Assembly: GCA_035267785.1 (NCBI GenBank)
Contig: DATFLL010000067.1
Coordinates: 1 to 13,076 of the forward strand
Length of the DNA stretch: 13,076 bases
DNA from: DATFLL01 sp035267785
GTDB lineage: Bacteria > Pseudomonadota > Gammaproteobacteria > DATFLL01
Direction of reading: 5' to 3'
Below, piece after piece: positions 1-6,188 of the stretch (position 1 is the stretch's first letter; every line of letters starts with the position of its first letter). A program made the position numbers and the translations under genes. The notes under the pieces are model-generated. The model was not told where the DNA came from, ran no database searches, and saw nothing but the letters and a program-made list of their open reading frames with translations.

Positions 1-844
1 CCGCTTCTCCGAGGAACATCCCGAGCGCTACCTGGATGTGGGTATCGCCGAGCAGCACGCCGTGACCCTGGCGGCCGGCCTCGCCTGCGAGGGCCGAAAG
101 CCTGTGGTGGCAATCTACTCCACCTTCCTGCAGCGCGCCTACGATCAGGTCATCCACGACGTGGCGCTGCAGAACCTGCCGGTGCTGTTCGCCATCGACC
201 GCGCCGGCCTGGTCGGCCCCGACGGTCCCACGCATGCGGGCAGCTTTGATATGAGCTTCATGCGCTGCCTGCCGAACATGGTGGTCATGGCGCCGGCCGA
301 CGAGAACGAATGCCGGCAGATGCTCTACACCGGATTCTTGCATGACGGTCCGGCCGCGGTGCGCTACCCGCGCGGCACCGGACCGGGCGTGGCGGTCGAC
401 AAAGGCCTCAGCGCACTGCCCCTGGGCAAGGGCGAGCTGCGCCGCCGCGGCCAGGGGATCGCGATCCTCGCCTTCGGTACCATGCTCGCTCCGGCGCTCG
501 AAGCGGCCGAAACCCTGAATGCAAGCGTGGCCAACATGCGCTTCGTCAAACCGCTGGACGAGGCACTGGTGCTCGAGCTGGCCACCTCGCACGACCTGCT
601 GCTGACCGTCGAGGAAAATGCCGTCATGGGCGGTGCCGGCAGCGCCGTGAACGAATGTCTCGCCGCGAACGGCGTGACGGTACCTACCTACAACCTCGGC
701 CTGCCCGACCGCTTCCTGGACCACGGCACGCGCGAGGAGCTCCTCGAAGAAGCCGGCCTGACCACCGCCGGCATCCTGCGCGCAGTCGAGTGTCTGGTCC
801 ATCCCGAGACTTGCCAAAAGCGCCCCGCTGGCTTAAATTCCTAG
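1..844 (+). CDS. dxs: 1-deoxy-D-xylulose-5-phosphate synthase, C-terminal part (5' truncated by window edge)
   Basis: This is the 3' portion of DXS, the thiamine-diphosphate enzyme that condenses pyruvate and glyceraldehyde 3-phosphate into DXP, the precursor for isoprenoids, thiamine and pyridoxal. The open frame runs from base 2 with no start in view, so the gene begins upstream. The visible part opens with the pyrimidine-binding domain motif DVGIAEQHAVT, which carries the conserved catalytic Glu. It continues with YSTFLQRAYDQVIHDVALQ and the GPDGPTHAGSFD loop typical of DXS. The C-terminal transketolase-like domain follows, with VEENAVMGGAGSAVNE and LGLPDRFLDHG. About 280 residues are present, a little under half of the usual ~620. 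The stop (TAG) lies 22 bp before the preferred queD start, so the two are probably cotranscribed. Identification is from family motifs and is firm. Confidence 0.97.
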   Translation, partial: RFSEEHPERYLDVGIAEQHAVTLAAGLACEGRKPVVAIYSTFLQRAYDQVIHDVALQNLPVLFAIDRAGLVGPDGPTHAGSFDMSFMRCLPNMVVMAPADENECRQMLYTGFLHDGPAAVRYPRGTGPGVAVDKGLSALPLGKGELRRRGQGIAILAFGTMLAPALEAAETLNASVANMRFVKPLDEALVLELATSHDLLLTVEENAVMGGAGSAVNECLAANGVTVPTYNLGLPDRFLDHGTREELLEEAGLTTAGILRAVECLVHPETCQKRPAGLNS

Positions 845-866
845 TCCTTTGGTCAACTTTAGTTCG

Positions 867-1247
867 ATGAATGCCCGCTACAACATGAGGATCGTCACCG
901 ACTTCGCGGCCGCGCATCTGCTGCGCGGTTACGAAGGGCCCTGCAGCCGGCTGCACGGACACAACTGGAAGGTCGAAGTCGAGGTCATGGCGCGGGCCCT
1001 GGACGAAGTCGGCATGGGGCTGGACTTCAAGCTGATCAAGGACAGCACCCGCCGGCTGGTCGGCGACCTCGACCACCGAAACCTGAACGACATCCCGCCG
1101 TTCGACGAGGTCAACCCGACGGCCGAGAATATCGCCGCCTATCTGTACCGCGGTCTCTCCGACGAGCTCAACGACGAGCGCGTCAAGGTCAGCGCCGTGA
1201 CGCTGTGGGAGACCGAGCGGGCCTGCGTCAGATATACCGAGGATTAA
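867..1247 (+). CDS. queD: 6-carboxy-5,6,7,8-tetrahydropterin synthase (QueD, PTPS-I type)
   Basis: QueD converts dihydroneopterin triphosphate to 6-carboxytetrahydropterin, the first dedicated step towards queuosine in tRNA. The 126-residue product is a normal family length. Zinc ligands are visible as His17 and the HGH motif (His30, His32). Cys26 lies in the CxxxHGH arrangement of QueD, and Asp69-His70 and Glu115 (WET) match the other catalytic residues. The Cys argues against PTPS-III, a FolB substitute that carries Glu at that site. I chose ATG 867. A TTG at 849 is in frame and would sit 4 bp after the dxs stop, and ATG 885 is also possible; none has a clear Shine-Dalgarno. The gene ends 4 bp before folE2, whose product makes its substrate, so the pair forms a two-step module from GTP. 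Confidence 0.92.
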   Translation: MNARYNMRIVTDFAAAHLLRGYEGPCSRLHGHNWKVEVEVMARALDEVGMGLDFKLIKDSTRRLVGDLDHRNLNDIPPFDEVNPTAENIAAYLYRGLSDELNDERVKVSAVTLWETERACVRYTED

Positions 1248-1251
1248 TTCA

Positions 1252-2052
1252 ATGAGTCAGATCACCGCCGAGATCATCGAAGACGTGCAGAGCACGGCGG
1301 ACACCCGTCGCATCCCCATCAACAAGGTGGGCATCAAAGACATCCGCCATCCCGTGCGCATCCGCGACCGAAGCGGCGGCGAACAGCACACCATCGCCAA
1401 CTTCAACATGTACGTGAATCTGCCCCACAACTTCAAGGGCACGCACATGTCGCGCTTCGTCGAGATACTCAATCGCCACGAGCGCGAGATTTCGGTCAAG
1501 TCCTTCAAGCATATGCTGGCCGAGATGACCGACGTGCTGGAGGCCCAGTCCGGCCACATCGAGATGACCTTCCCATACTTCGTCAACAAGAAGGCCCCGG
1601 TCAGCGGCGTCGAAAGCCTGATGGATTATGACGTCACCTTCCTAGGGGAAGTCACCGAAGACGGCACGCAAATGACCCTCAAGGTCGTGGTGCCGGTGAC
1701 CAGCCTGTGCCCGTGCTCCAAGAAGATCTCGGATTACGGAGCCCACAATCAGCGATCCCACGTGACCGTCAGCGCCCGCATCAACGATTTTGTCTGGATC
1801 GAAGACCTCATCGACCTGGTCGAGGCCGAGGCGTCCTGCGAGCTCTACGGGCTGCTCAAGCGGCCGGACGAAAAGCACGTCACCGAGCGCGCCTACGACA
1901 ACCCCAAGTTCGTCGAGGACATGGTGCGCGACGTTGCCGCCTGCCTGAACCGCCACCCGCGTATCGACGCCTACACCGTGGAATCGGAGAACTTCGAGTC
2001 CATCCACAATCACTCGGCGTATGCGCTGATCGAAAAAGACAAAACAAGTTGA
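1252..2052 (+). CDS. folE2: GTP cyclohydrolase FolE2 (type IB)
   Basis: GTP cyclohydrolase IB opens GTP to 7,8-dihydroneopterin triphosphate, feeding tetrahydrofolate and, through QueD next door, queuosine. It is a member of the FolE2 family of the tunnelling fold, unrelated in detail to canonical FolE. The 266-residue product carries the family signature PVTSLCPCSKKISDYGAHNQ at about 148-167, including Cys153 and His165; with Glu207 these match the spacing of the metal ligands I recall for the Neisseria enzyme. The ATG at 1252 follows a GAGGA Shine-Dalgarno that lies inside the end of queD. In many bacteria FolE2 is the zinc-independent backup under Zur control, but I see no obvious Zur box and the gene sits inside a dxs-queD group. 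It may therefore be the main folate enzyme here (inference). A terminator follows 32 bp after the stop. Confidence 0.96.
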   Translation: MSQITAEIIEDVQSTADTRRIPINKVGIKDIRHPVRIRDRSGGEQHTIANFNMYVNLPHNFKGTHMSRFVEILNRHEREISVKSFKHMLAEMTDVLEAQSGHIEMTFPYFVNKKAPVSGVESLMDYDVTFLGEVTEDGTQMTLKVVVPVTSLCPCSKKISDYGAHNQRSHVTVSARINDFVWIEDLIDLVEAEASCELYGLLKRPDEKHVTERAYDNPKFVEDMVRDVAACLNRHPRIDAYTVESENFESIHNHSAYALIEKDKTS

Positions 2053-2053
2053 C

Positions 2054-2076
2054 AGTTGGCAGAAGTCAGTCGGCAG
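2054..2076 (+). repeat. heptad repeat arm (left) after folE2
   Basis: Starting 2 bp after the folE2 stop, the sequence reads in 7-bp steps: AGTTGGC, AGAAGTC, AGTCGGC, AG. On the opposite strand this is the CTGnnnA-type heptad also seen at 2116-2145 and at 8051-8225. It faces the 2116-2145 block in inverted orientation across the terminator hairpin. It is noncoding, since a 7-bp period breaks frame. Confidence 0.7.
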
Positions 2077-2083
2077 CATAAAA

Positions 2084-2110
2084 GGAAAACCGGCCTTCGG
2101 CCGGTTTTCC
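2084..2110 (+). terminator. bidirectional rho-independent-type terminator between convergent genes
   Basis: A perfect 12-bp stem (2084-2095 pairing with 2099-2110) closes on a TTC loop. It is preceded by an A-rich run (AAAA around 2080) and followed by TCTTTCT on the plus strand, and on the minus strand by TTTTAT. It lies 31 bp after the folE2 stop and faces the minus-strand protease gene ending at 2412, so it could stop transcription from both sides. The stem is very stable, but the U-tract is interrupted by C on both strands. Confidence 0.82.
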
Positions 2111-2115
2111 TCTTT

Positions 2116-2145
2116 CTGAGAACTGCGGACTGATGACTGCCGACT
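2116..2145 (+). repeat. heptad repeat arm (right), CTGnnnA family
   Basis: Four consecutive 7-mers read CTGAGAA, CTGCGGA, CTGATGA, CTGCCGA, followed by CT. Positions 1-3 and 7 are constant and the middle three vary. A 17-bp stretch, ACTGATGACTGCCGACT (2129-2145), recurs exactly at 8211-8227, about 6 kb away, which shows that this is a dispersed family and not chance composition. Confidence 0.8.
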
Positions 2146-2152
2146 TCTATTC

Positions 2153-2166
2153 GCCTCACACCTCAC
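2153..2166 (+). repeat. two GCCTCAC-type heptads
   Basis: GCCTCAC followed directly by ACCTCAC. The same heptad occurs four times perfectly at 2330-2357, in the same orientation. This is a short copy, supported mainly by that second locus. Confidence 0.55.
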
Positions 2167-2187
2167 CCCCGACGCTCTGGAAAGAAA

Positions 2188-2220
2188 CGCGGAGGACGCA
2201 GAGGCGCGGAGGACGCAGAG
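2188..2220 (+). repeat. 17-bp tandem duplication (CGCGGAGGACGCAGAG)
   Basis: A 16-bp unit, CGCGGAGGACGCAGAG, occurs at 2188-2203 and again exactly at 2205-2220, giving a 17-bp period with one G between copies. It is flanked by A-rich GAAA and AAAAG. Similar GCGGAGG/GCAGAGG strings are, from memory, scattered in spacers of unrelated bacterial genomes. The period differs from that of the heptad families around it. No function is evident. Confidence 0.75.
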
Positions 2221-2329
2221 AAAAGTTATAACTGGCGTTTGCGAAGTGCCGCCCCTACGCTCGGCAATTATCGTCTCGGTGACTTTTCCGTGAATTCCAA
2301 GCGGTAAACCCGAAGTTGCAGGGCGTTTC

Positions 2330-2357
2330 GCCTCACGCCTCACGCCTCACGCCTCAC
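2330..2357 (+). repeat. four perfect tandem GCCTCAC heptads
   Basis: The unit GCCTCAC is repeated four times without change over 28 bp and is followed by CCT. Two variant units lie at 2153-2166. Perfect identity suggests recent slippage or selection, and copy number may vary between strains. Confidence 0.85.
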
Positions 2358-2371
2358 CCTTTATATTCTTG

Positions 2372-2406
2372 CTGCCAACTGCCAACTGCAAACTGCAAAC
2401 TGCCAA
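2372..2406 (+). repeat. five tandem CTGCCAA/CTGCAAA heptads
   Basis: The units are CTGCCAA, CTGCCAA, CTGCAAA, CTGCAAA, CTGCCAA, then CTT. The block ends 5 bp before the stop codon of the protease gene on the other strand. It is the most regular copy of the CTGnnnA family in the window. Between 2221 and 2329, the remaining unique part of this spacer, I see no gene, clear promoter or RNA structure. Confidence 0.85.
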
Positions 2407-2411
2407 CTTAT

Positions 2412-3095
2412 TTAATATTTACTCTTCAACTCCAGCATATCCCCCTTGTGCTGCATCTCCACTTGACTCAGGAACGACATCCCCAACAACGTGATGGGCG
2501 GCGAGCCTCCTTCGTGGACGGCGGCGGTAACGTTGTGTACCGTGATATCGCCCACCTGTACCGTGTCGAGCGTGACCTGGTAGACGCGCACAATGCCGTT
2601 GGCGGTGCTCATCGCCTTGGGCGTGCCGCGATAGCGGAAGTCGATGCCCAATTGCCTGGCCTGACGCTCGTTCATCGACACCCATGTGGCCCCCGTATCG
2701 ATGACAAAGTCGACGGTATTGCCGTCGATCGAGCCCGTGGTCATGTACATGCCGTTGGTGTCCGGCCAGATCTGCGCCGTCGCCTGCTTGGGAGCCTTGA
2801 ATTGGGTGGATATCTGATCGCCGAGGGTGAAACGCTGCTGCTTGCCGTTGACTTCCAGCACGGCCGCCTGGCTGTCGGCGCTGATGAGCTTTACACCACC
2901 CGGCGTCGCGTCACCGACGTGCAGCACGTGCTGGTGCCCATCGACGCGCACCACCGCCATGTTGGGGAACAAGCCCACTACCGTAATGTTCGCGGCTGCG
3001 GCGTTGCCGATCCAAGCCATGGCGGTCCAGACCCACAGAGCCATGAGGAGCCAGCGCCGGCCGCGCAGTGTAGAAGGACGGATCATCGCGCGCAT
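2412..3095 (-). CDS. exported retropepsin-like aspartic protease (clan AA, TIGR02281-like)
   Basis: A 227-residue protein with a long hydrophobic N-terminal segment (about residues 15-36, ending NAAAA), probably a cleaved signal peptide or single anchor. The C-terminal half is a single-lobed retropepsin fold: VDFVIDTGATWVSM carries the DTGA active-site motif at Asp133-Ala136, and ITLLGMSFL is the second conserved strand. Such one-lobed proteases act as dimers; the physiological substrate of this bacterial group is not known to me. Residues ~38-95 form a separate small beta-rich region (GVKLISADSQAAVLEV) faintly like the periplasmic domains of GspC/PilP proteins, which is only an impression. 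AGGGGAG lies 7 bp before ATG 3095, so I prefer it over the in-frame ATG at 3101. The start follows the stop of the small exported protein upstream by about 30 bp, which suggests one transcript. Confidence 0.85.
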   Translation of the reverse strand: MRAMIRPSTLRGRRWLLMALWVWTAMAWIGNAAAANITVVGLFPNMAVVRVDGHQHVLHVGDATPGGVKLISADSQAAVLEVNGKQQRFTLGDQISTQFKAPKQATAQIWPDTNGMYMTTGSIDGNTVDFVIDTGATWVSMNERQARQLGIDFRYRGTPKAMSTANGIVRVYQVTLDTVQVGDITVHNVTAAVHEGGSPPITLLGMSFLSQVEMQHKGDMLELKSKY

Positions 3096-3127
3096 CGGCA
3101 TACTCCCCTGGGCACCGGCATCCGGCC

Positions 3128-3523
3128 TTAACGCGAGACCTCGAAGCCTTCGCCCCGGGTCTGACGCAGATCGACCTTCAGGCGCTGCGGGCTCCAGCCG
3201 TGGACCTTGTCGTGGGCCTCAATGTAGACGACATTGTCGCCGGACGGAATCTCGACGCCGCCCAGGCTGCGCGTGAAGGGCTGCTCGTTCTCGTGGGGGT
3301 GCAGCAGCACGCGCTTGGCGATCTCCTTGCCGTCGGGACCCACGATCCGCCACTCGTCGGCGTAATGGTCCCAACCGGTGTCGTGATGACGCAGGGTGAC
3401 GCTCACGTACCAGTTCCCACCGCTCTGCTGGAACTTGGCGTGCAGGATCTCCACCTGGTTGGCGAATGCCTGGGGTGCGGCGCACAGGCCGGCCAGAACC
3501 ACGGCGACAAACAGCTTTTTCAT
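3128..3523 (-). CDS. small exported protein of unknown function
   Basis: A 131-residue protein with a clear Sec signal peptide (MKKLFVAVVLAGL..., likely cut after AFA near residue 21). The mature part of about 110 residues looks all-beta and contains a distinctive histidine-rich stretch, TLRHHDTGWDHYADEW, then LLHPHENEQPFTRSL and DKVHGWSP. I recall similar uncharacterised proteins in other proteobacteria with the same HxDTGWDHYAD and HPHxxEQPFTRSL blocks, so it is a conserved family. The paired histidines suggest metal binding, but this is not shown. ATG 3523 has a strong AGGAGG 4 bp upstream; the longer frame to 3595 has no such support. It lies 72 bp after pgpA and just before the protease gene, at the distal end of the riboflavin cluster. 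I cannot assign a function. Confidence 0.85.
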   Translation of the reverse strand: MKKLFVAVVLAGLCAAPQAFANQVEILHAKFQQSGGNWYVSVTLRHHDTGWDHYADEWRIVGPDGKEIAKRVLLHPHENEQPFTRSLGGVEIPSGDNVVYIEAHDKVHGWSPQRLKVDLRQTRGEGFEVSR

Positions 3524-3595
3524 GCTCCCTCCTCTTTTATTGTGATGTCCGGTGCGCTCCGCGCACCGCTTGCGACAAACGCCCGCGGCGGGCAT

Positions 3596-4084
3596 CTAGC
3601 GGAAGAAATACAGAATAACCTGCATGAGGACCGATGCATACAACGCGGCGACCAGGTCGTCGAACATGATGCCAAAGCCCCCTCGCAGCCCGCGGTCCAG
3701 GCTGCGAATAGGCCAGGGCTTCCAGATATCGAACAGGCGGAACAACACGAAGCCCAGCACGAGCCAGCGCCAGTCGTATGGGACCGCGACAAGAGTCAAG
3801 AGGTACCCCACGACCTCGTCCCACACGATGCCCGGATGATCGTGCACGCCCAGCACGCGCGCCGTCGCACCGCACAGATACACCCCCAACCCGAACAGCG
3901 CTGCGCCAACCAGCGCGTACTGCCAGGCCGGCAGCGAGTGCAGCAGCCAATACAACGGCAGGGCCGCCAGGGTGCCGACGGTGCCCGGGGCACGCGGCGC
4001 CAGCCCGGTGCCAAAACCCAGACTGAGCAGGTGCACCGGATGGCCCAGCAGGCGGGGTGGGATTGGCTTGGCGTGCGCGGACAT
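3596..4084 (-). CDS. pgpA: phosphatidylglycerophosphatase A
   Basis: PgpA dephosphorylates phosphatidylglycerol phosphate to phosphatidylglycerol at the inner membrane. The 162-residue product matches family length. Signature blocks are FGTGLAPRAPGTVGT (24-38), DHPGIVWDEVVGY (82-94) and LFDIWKPWPIRSLD followed by GGFGIMFDDLVAALYA (118-150); the acidic residues in these blocks are the likely metal and phosphate site. Hydrophobic segments at about 39-50, 56-72, 93-112 and 145-160 fit an integral membrane protein. ATG 4084 begins 8 bp after the thiL stop, as expected for translational coupling. The same frame stays open to 4255, but that extension is arginine-rich shadow of thiL and is not credible. 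thiL-pgpA adjacency is standard in gammaproteobacteria. Confidence 0.95.
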   Translation of the reverse strand: MSAHAKPIPPRLLGHPVHLLSLGFGTGLAPRAPGTVGTLAALPLYWLLHSLPAWQYALVGAALFGLGVYLCGATARVLGVHDHPGIVWDEVVGYLLTLVAVPYDWRWLVLGFVLFRLFDIWKPWPIRSLDRGLRGGFGIMFDDLVAALYASVLMQVILYFFR

Positions 4085-4092
4085 GGCCCGGC

Positions 4093-5064
4093 CTAAGTGG
4101 CGAAGTGGCGATAGCCGCCGGATGCGACGGCGAGCTCGCGGCCGGCGCCGTCGACGCAGCGCAGCCCGGCGGCCGCCTCGACGGTACCGACGCGGGTCAA
4201 CGGCACGTCGAGCGCGGGCAGGGACTCGTACGCCTCGGGCGCCAGACACACGCACAGCTCGTAGTCGTCGCCGCCGGTCAGGGCCAGCGCCAGAGCCTGC
4301 TCCGATTCAGGGGCATCGGCCAAATAGCGCCTGAAGGCGTCCGACAGGGGCAAGGCGTCGAGCTCGAGTCTGACGCCGACACCGCCGGCCTCCAGCAGAT
4401 GGCCGAGGTCGGCCGCCAGGCCATCGGAGATGTCGATACCGGCATGCGCCCGCTCGCGCAGAGCGCGCCCGGCGGACACACGGGGTATCGGCCGATTCAG
4501 GCGCTGGCGCAGATAGAGGTTGTCCTGCGGACCGCGGTCAAGCCGTCCCTGAACCACCTGCAAGCCGAGCGCCGCATCGCCGAGCGTTCCCGTCACGCAG
4601 ACGATGTCGCCCGGCCGTGCACCGGCCCGATGCAGCGCCGACCCGCTCGGTACGAAGCCGGCGACCTGGACCGTGACGGTCAGCGGCCCGCGGGTGGTAT
4701 CGCCGCCGATCAGGGCCAGGCCGTGCGCATCGGCCAGTTCGAACAGTCCGCCCGCAAAACCGGCCAGCCACTCCTCGTCGGCCTCGGGCAGGGTCAGCGC
4801 GAGCGAGAACCAGGCGGGCACCGCACCCATGGCGGCGAGGTCGCTCAGATTGACGGCCAGGGCCTTGTAACCGATGTCTTCCGGCGCGGTGTCGGTGGGA
4901 AAGTGGACGCCGCTGACCAGGGTATCGACGGCGAGGACAAGGTCTTGATCCGGCGGCACCCGCAGCAGGGCCGCGTCGTCGCCGATCCCCAGCACGACGT
5001 CCCCGCGGCGGCCGGGATGCGCTGCGAAGTAGCGGGCGATAATCTCAAATTCGCTAACTGCCAT
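4093..5064 (-). CDS. thiL: thiamine-monophosphate kinase
   Basis: ThiL phosphorylates thiamine monophosphate to thiamine diphosphate, the cofactor used among others by Dxs at the start of this window. The 323-residue length is typical. The PurM-like ATP-binding fold is marked by GIGDDAA (26-32), DTLVSGVHF (47-55), NLSDLAAMGA (72-81) and GGDTTRG (120-126). The second half has VTGTLGDAALGL, GIDISDGLAADLGHL and LTGGDDYEL, all diagnostic of ThiL within the family. The start MAVSEFEII matches the usual N-terminus and lies 40 bp after the nusB stop. No key residue appears to be missing. The neighbours nusB and pgpA are the usual ones. Confidence 0.97.
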   Translation of the reverse strand: MAVSEFEIIARYFAAHPGRRGDVVLGIGDDAALLRVPPDQDLVLAVDTLVSGVHFPTDTAPEDIGYKALAVNLSDLAAMGAVPAWFSLALTLPEADEEWLAGFAGGLFELADAHGLALIGGDTTRGPLTVTVQVAGFVPSGSALHRAGARPGDIVCVTGTLGDAALGLQVVQGRLDRGPQDNLYLRQRLNRPIPRVSAGRALRERAHAGIDISDGLAADLGHLLEAGGVGVRLELDALPLSDAFRRYLADAPESEQALALALTGGDDYELCVCLAPEAYESLPALDVPLTRVGTVEAAAGLRCVDGAGRELAVASGGYRHFAT

Positions 5065-5104
5065 CGGTCAGGACCGTTGCAAGCCAGGTCTGAGCATCGG
5101 CGAT

Positions 5105-5545
5105 TCAGCCGGAGCGCCCGCCGCGGGCCTCGACCTCGGCCGCACGCAGTCGGGCGGCCAGCTTGTCCAATACGCCATTGACGAAGCGGTGACCCTGCTC
5201 GGCGCCGAAGGTCTTGGCGAGCTCGACGCCCTCGTTGATCACGACCCGATAGGGAACGTCGATACGCCGGGCCAGCTCATAGGCGCCCATGCGCAGGATG
5301 GCGCGCTCGACCGGGTCGACTTCCGCGATGGGCCGATCGAGCAGCGGGGCAATGTGTTCGTCCAGCTCCCCCGCACGGGCACTGACCTGGTTCAGCAGTT
5401 CTTCGAAATAGTCCACGTCCGCCTTGCCGAGCTCGTCGCTCGCCAGGAACTGCGCCGATATATCGGCGGCACTCTGACCTCCGAGGTCCCACTGGTACAG
5501 GGCCTGCAGGGCCAGGCGTCGGGCGCGTTTGCGTGATGCGCTCAT
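5105..5545 (-). CDS. nusB: transcription antitermination protein NusB
   Basis: NusB binds boxA RNA with NusE (ribosomal protein S10) and supports antitermination in rRNA operons. The 146-residue protein begins with the family-typical arginine-rich helix (RKRARRLALQALYQWDL) used in RNA binding. It continues with YFEELL, the DPVERAILRMGAYEL block and the C-terminal VVINEGVELAKTFGAEQGHRFVNGVLDKLA block. The short basic-acidic tail after that (EVEARGGRSG) is variable in the family. ATG 5545 is the only good start; the Shine-Dalgarno is weak. It follows ribH by 87 bp and precedes thiL by 40 bp, the ordinary arrangement. Confidence 0.97.
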   Translation of the reverse strand: MSASRKRARRLALQALYQWDLGGQSAADISAQFLASDELGKADVDYFEELLNQVSARAGELDEHIAPLLDRPIAEVDPVERAILRMGAYELARRIDVPYRVVINEGVELAKTFGAEQGHRFVNGVLDKLAARLRAAEVEARGGRSG

Positions 5546-5632
5546 GATGTCTGCTCGCGGAAACCCGCGTGGTGGTCGAAATGAAATCTCAGCCGCGCAG
5601 GGCCGCGGCGAGGTACCTGAGGTTGGCCCGAT

Positions 5633-6109
5633 TCAGTCGAGCTTGCGCAGAAGTTCCACCATCTCGATGGCCGACATCGTCGCCTCGACACCCTTGTTGC
5701 CGGCCTTGGTGCCGGCACGCTCGATGGCCTGCTCGATGGTGTCGACCGTGAGTACCCCGAAGGCTACGGGGATACCAGAGCCCAGCGATACCTGTGACAG
5801 GCCCTTGGTGCACTCACCCGCCACGTAGTCGAAGTGCGGTGTGCCGCCGCGGATGACAGCACCCAGGGCGATGATGGCATCGTAACGCTTGGTGGCCGCC
5901 ATGCGCTGGACGACCAATGGCAACTCATACGCCCCCGGTGCGCGCACGATCTCGATGTCCTTTTCTTCCACCCCGTGGCGCTTGAGCGTGTCGATAGCCC
6001 CCTCGAGCAGGCTCTCGACAATGAAGCTGTTGAAGCGACTCACGGCAATGCCGAAGCTAGCGCCGCGAACGACCAGATCGCCCTCGATGGTACGGATGTT
6101 CTTGCTCAT
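5633..6109 (-). CDS. ribH: 6,7-dimethyl-8-ribityllumazine synthase
   Basis: Lumazine synthase condenses 3,4-dihydroxy-2-butanone 4-phosphate (from the adjacent RibB-type protein) with the pyrimidine product of RibD to give the substrate of riboflavin synthase. The 158-residue protein carries SRFN (24-27), RAPGAYELPL (56-65) and GAVIRGGTPHFDYV (83-96), with the catalytic His92. The tail MSAIEMVELLRKLD is typical. Members assemble as 60-mers or pentamers. ATG 6109 is preceded by AAGGGGA at proper distance. The in-frame upstream extension to 6175 is not supported. The gene lies 79 bp downstream of the ribB-type gene. Confidence 0.97.
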   Translation of the reverse strand: MSKNIRTIEGDLVVRGASFGIAVSRFNSFIVESLLEGAIDTLKRHGVEEKDIEIVRAPGAYELPLVVQRMAATKRYDAIIALGAVIRGGTPHFDYVAGECTKGLSQVSLGSGIPVAFGVLTVDTIEQAIERAGTKAGNKGVEATMSAIEMVELLRKLD

Positions 6110-6188
6110 AGTGTCCCCTTGCTGATGGCCCGCACTATAACCCCGATCGCCGTGCCAGGCGAGCCCCGCTCCCACTGCATGCCGGGGT

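Noticed and set aside
2232..2260. GTAGGGGCGGCAC-like REP element on the minus strand
   Set aside because: Only a partial likeness to gammaproteobacterial GTAGGAGCGG repeats, with no matching inverted half.
2054..2406. CRISPR array
   Set aside because: Repeats are 7 bp or 17 bp long and lack 28-37 bp repeat units, unique spacers and cas genes.
2316..3131. 271-codon plus-strand open frame starting in the heptad repeats
   Set aside because: Its start lies inside simple repeats and the rest is antisense to the aspartic protease gene.
4085..4255. N-terminal extension of pgpA by 57 residues
   Set aside because: Arginine-rich reading of the thiL 3' end in another frame; PgpA family length is met from 4084.
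4057..5181. 374-codon open frame on the plus strand opposite thiL
   Set aside because: Shadow of thiL with no recognisable motif; the thiL reading has all family signatures.
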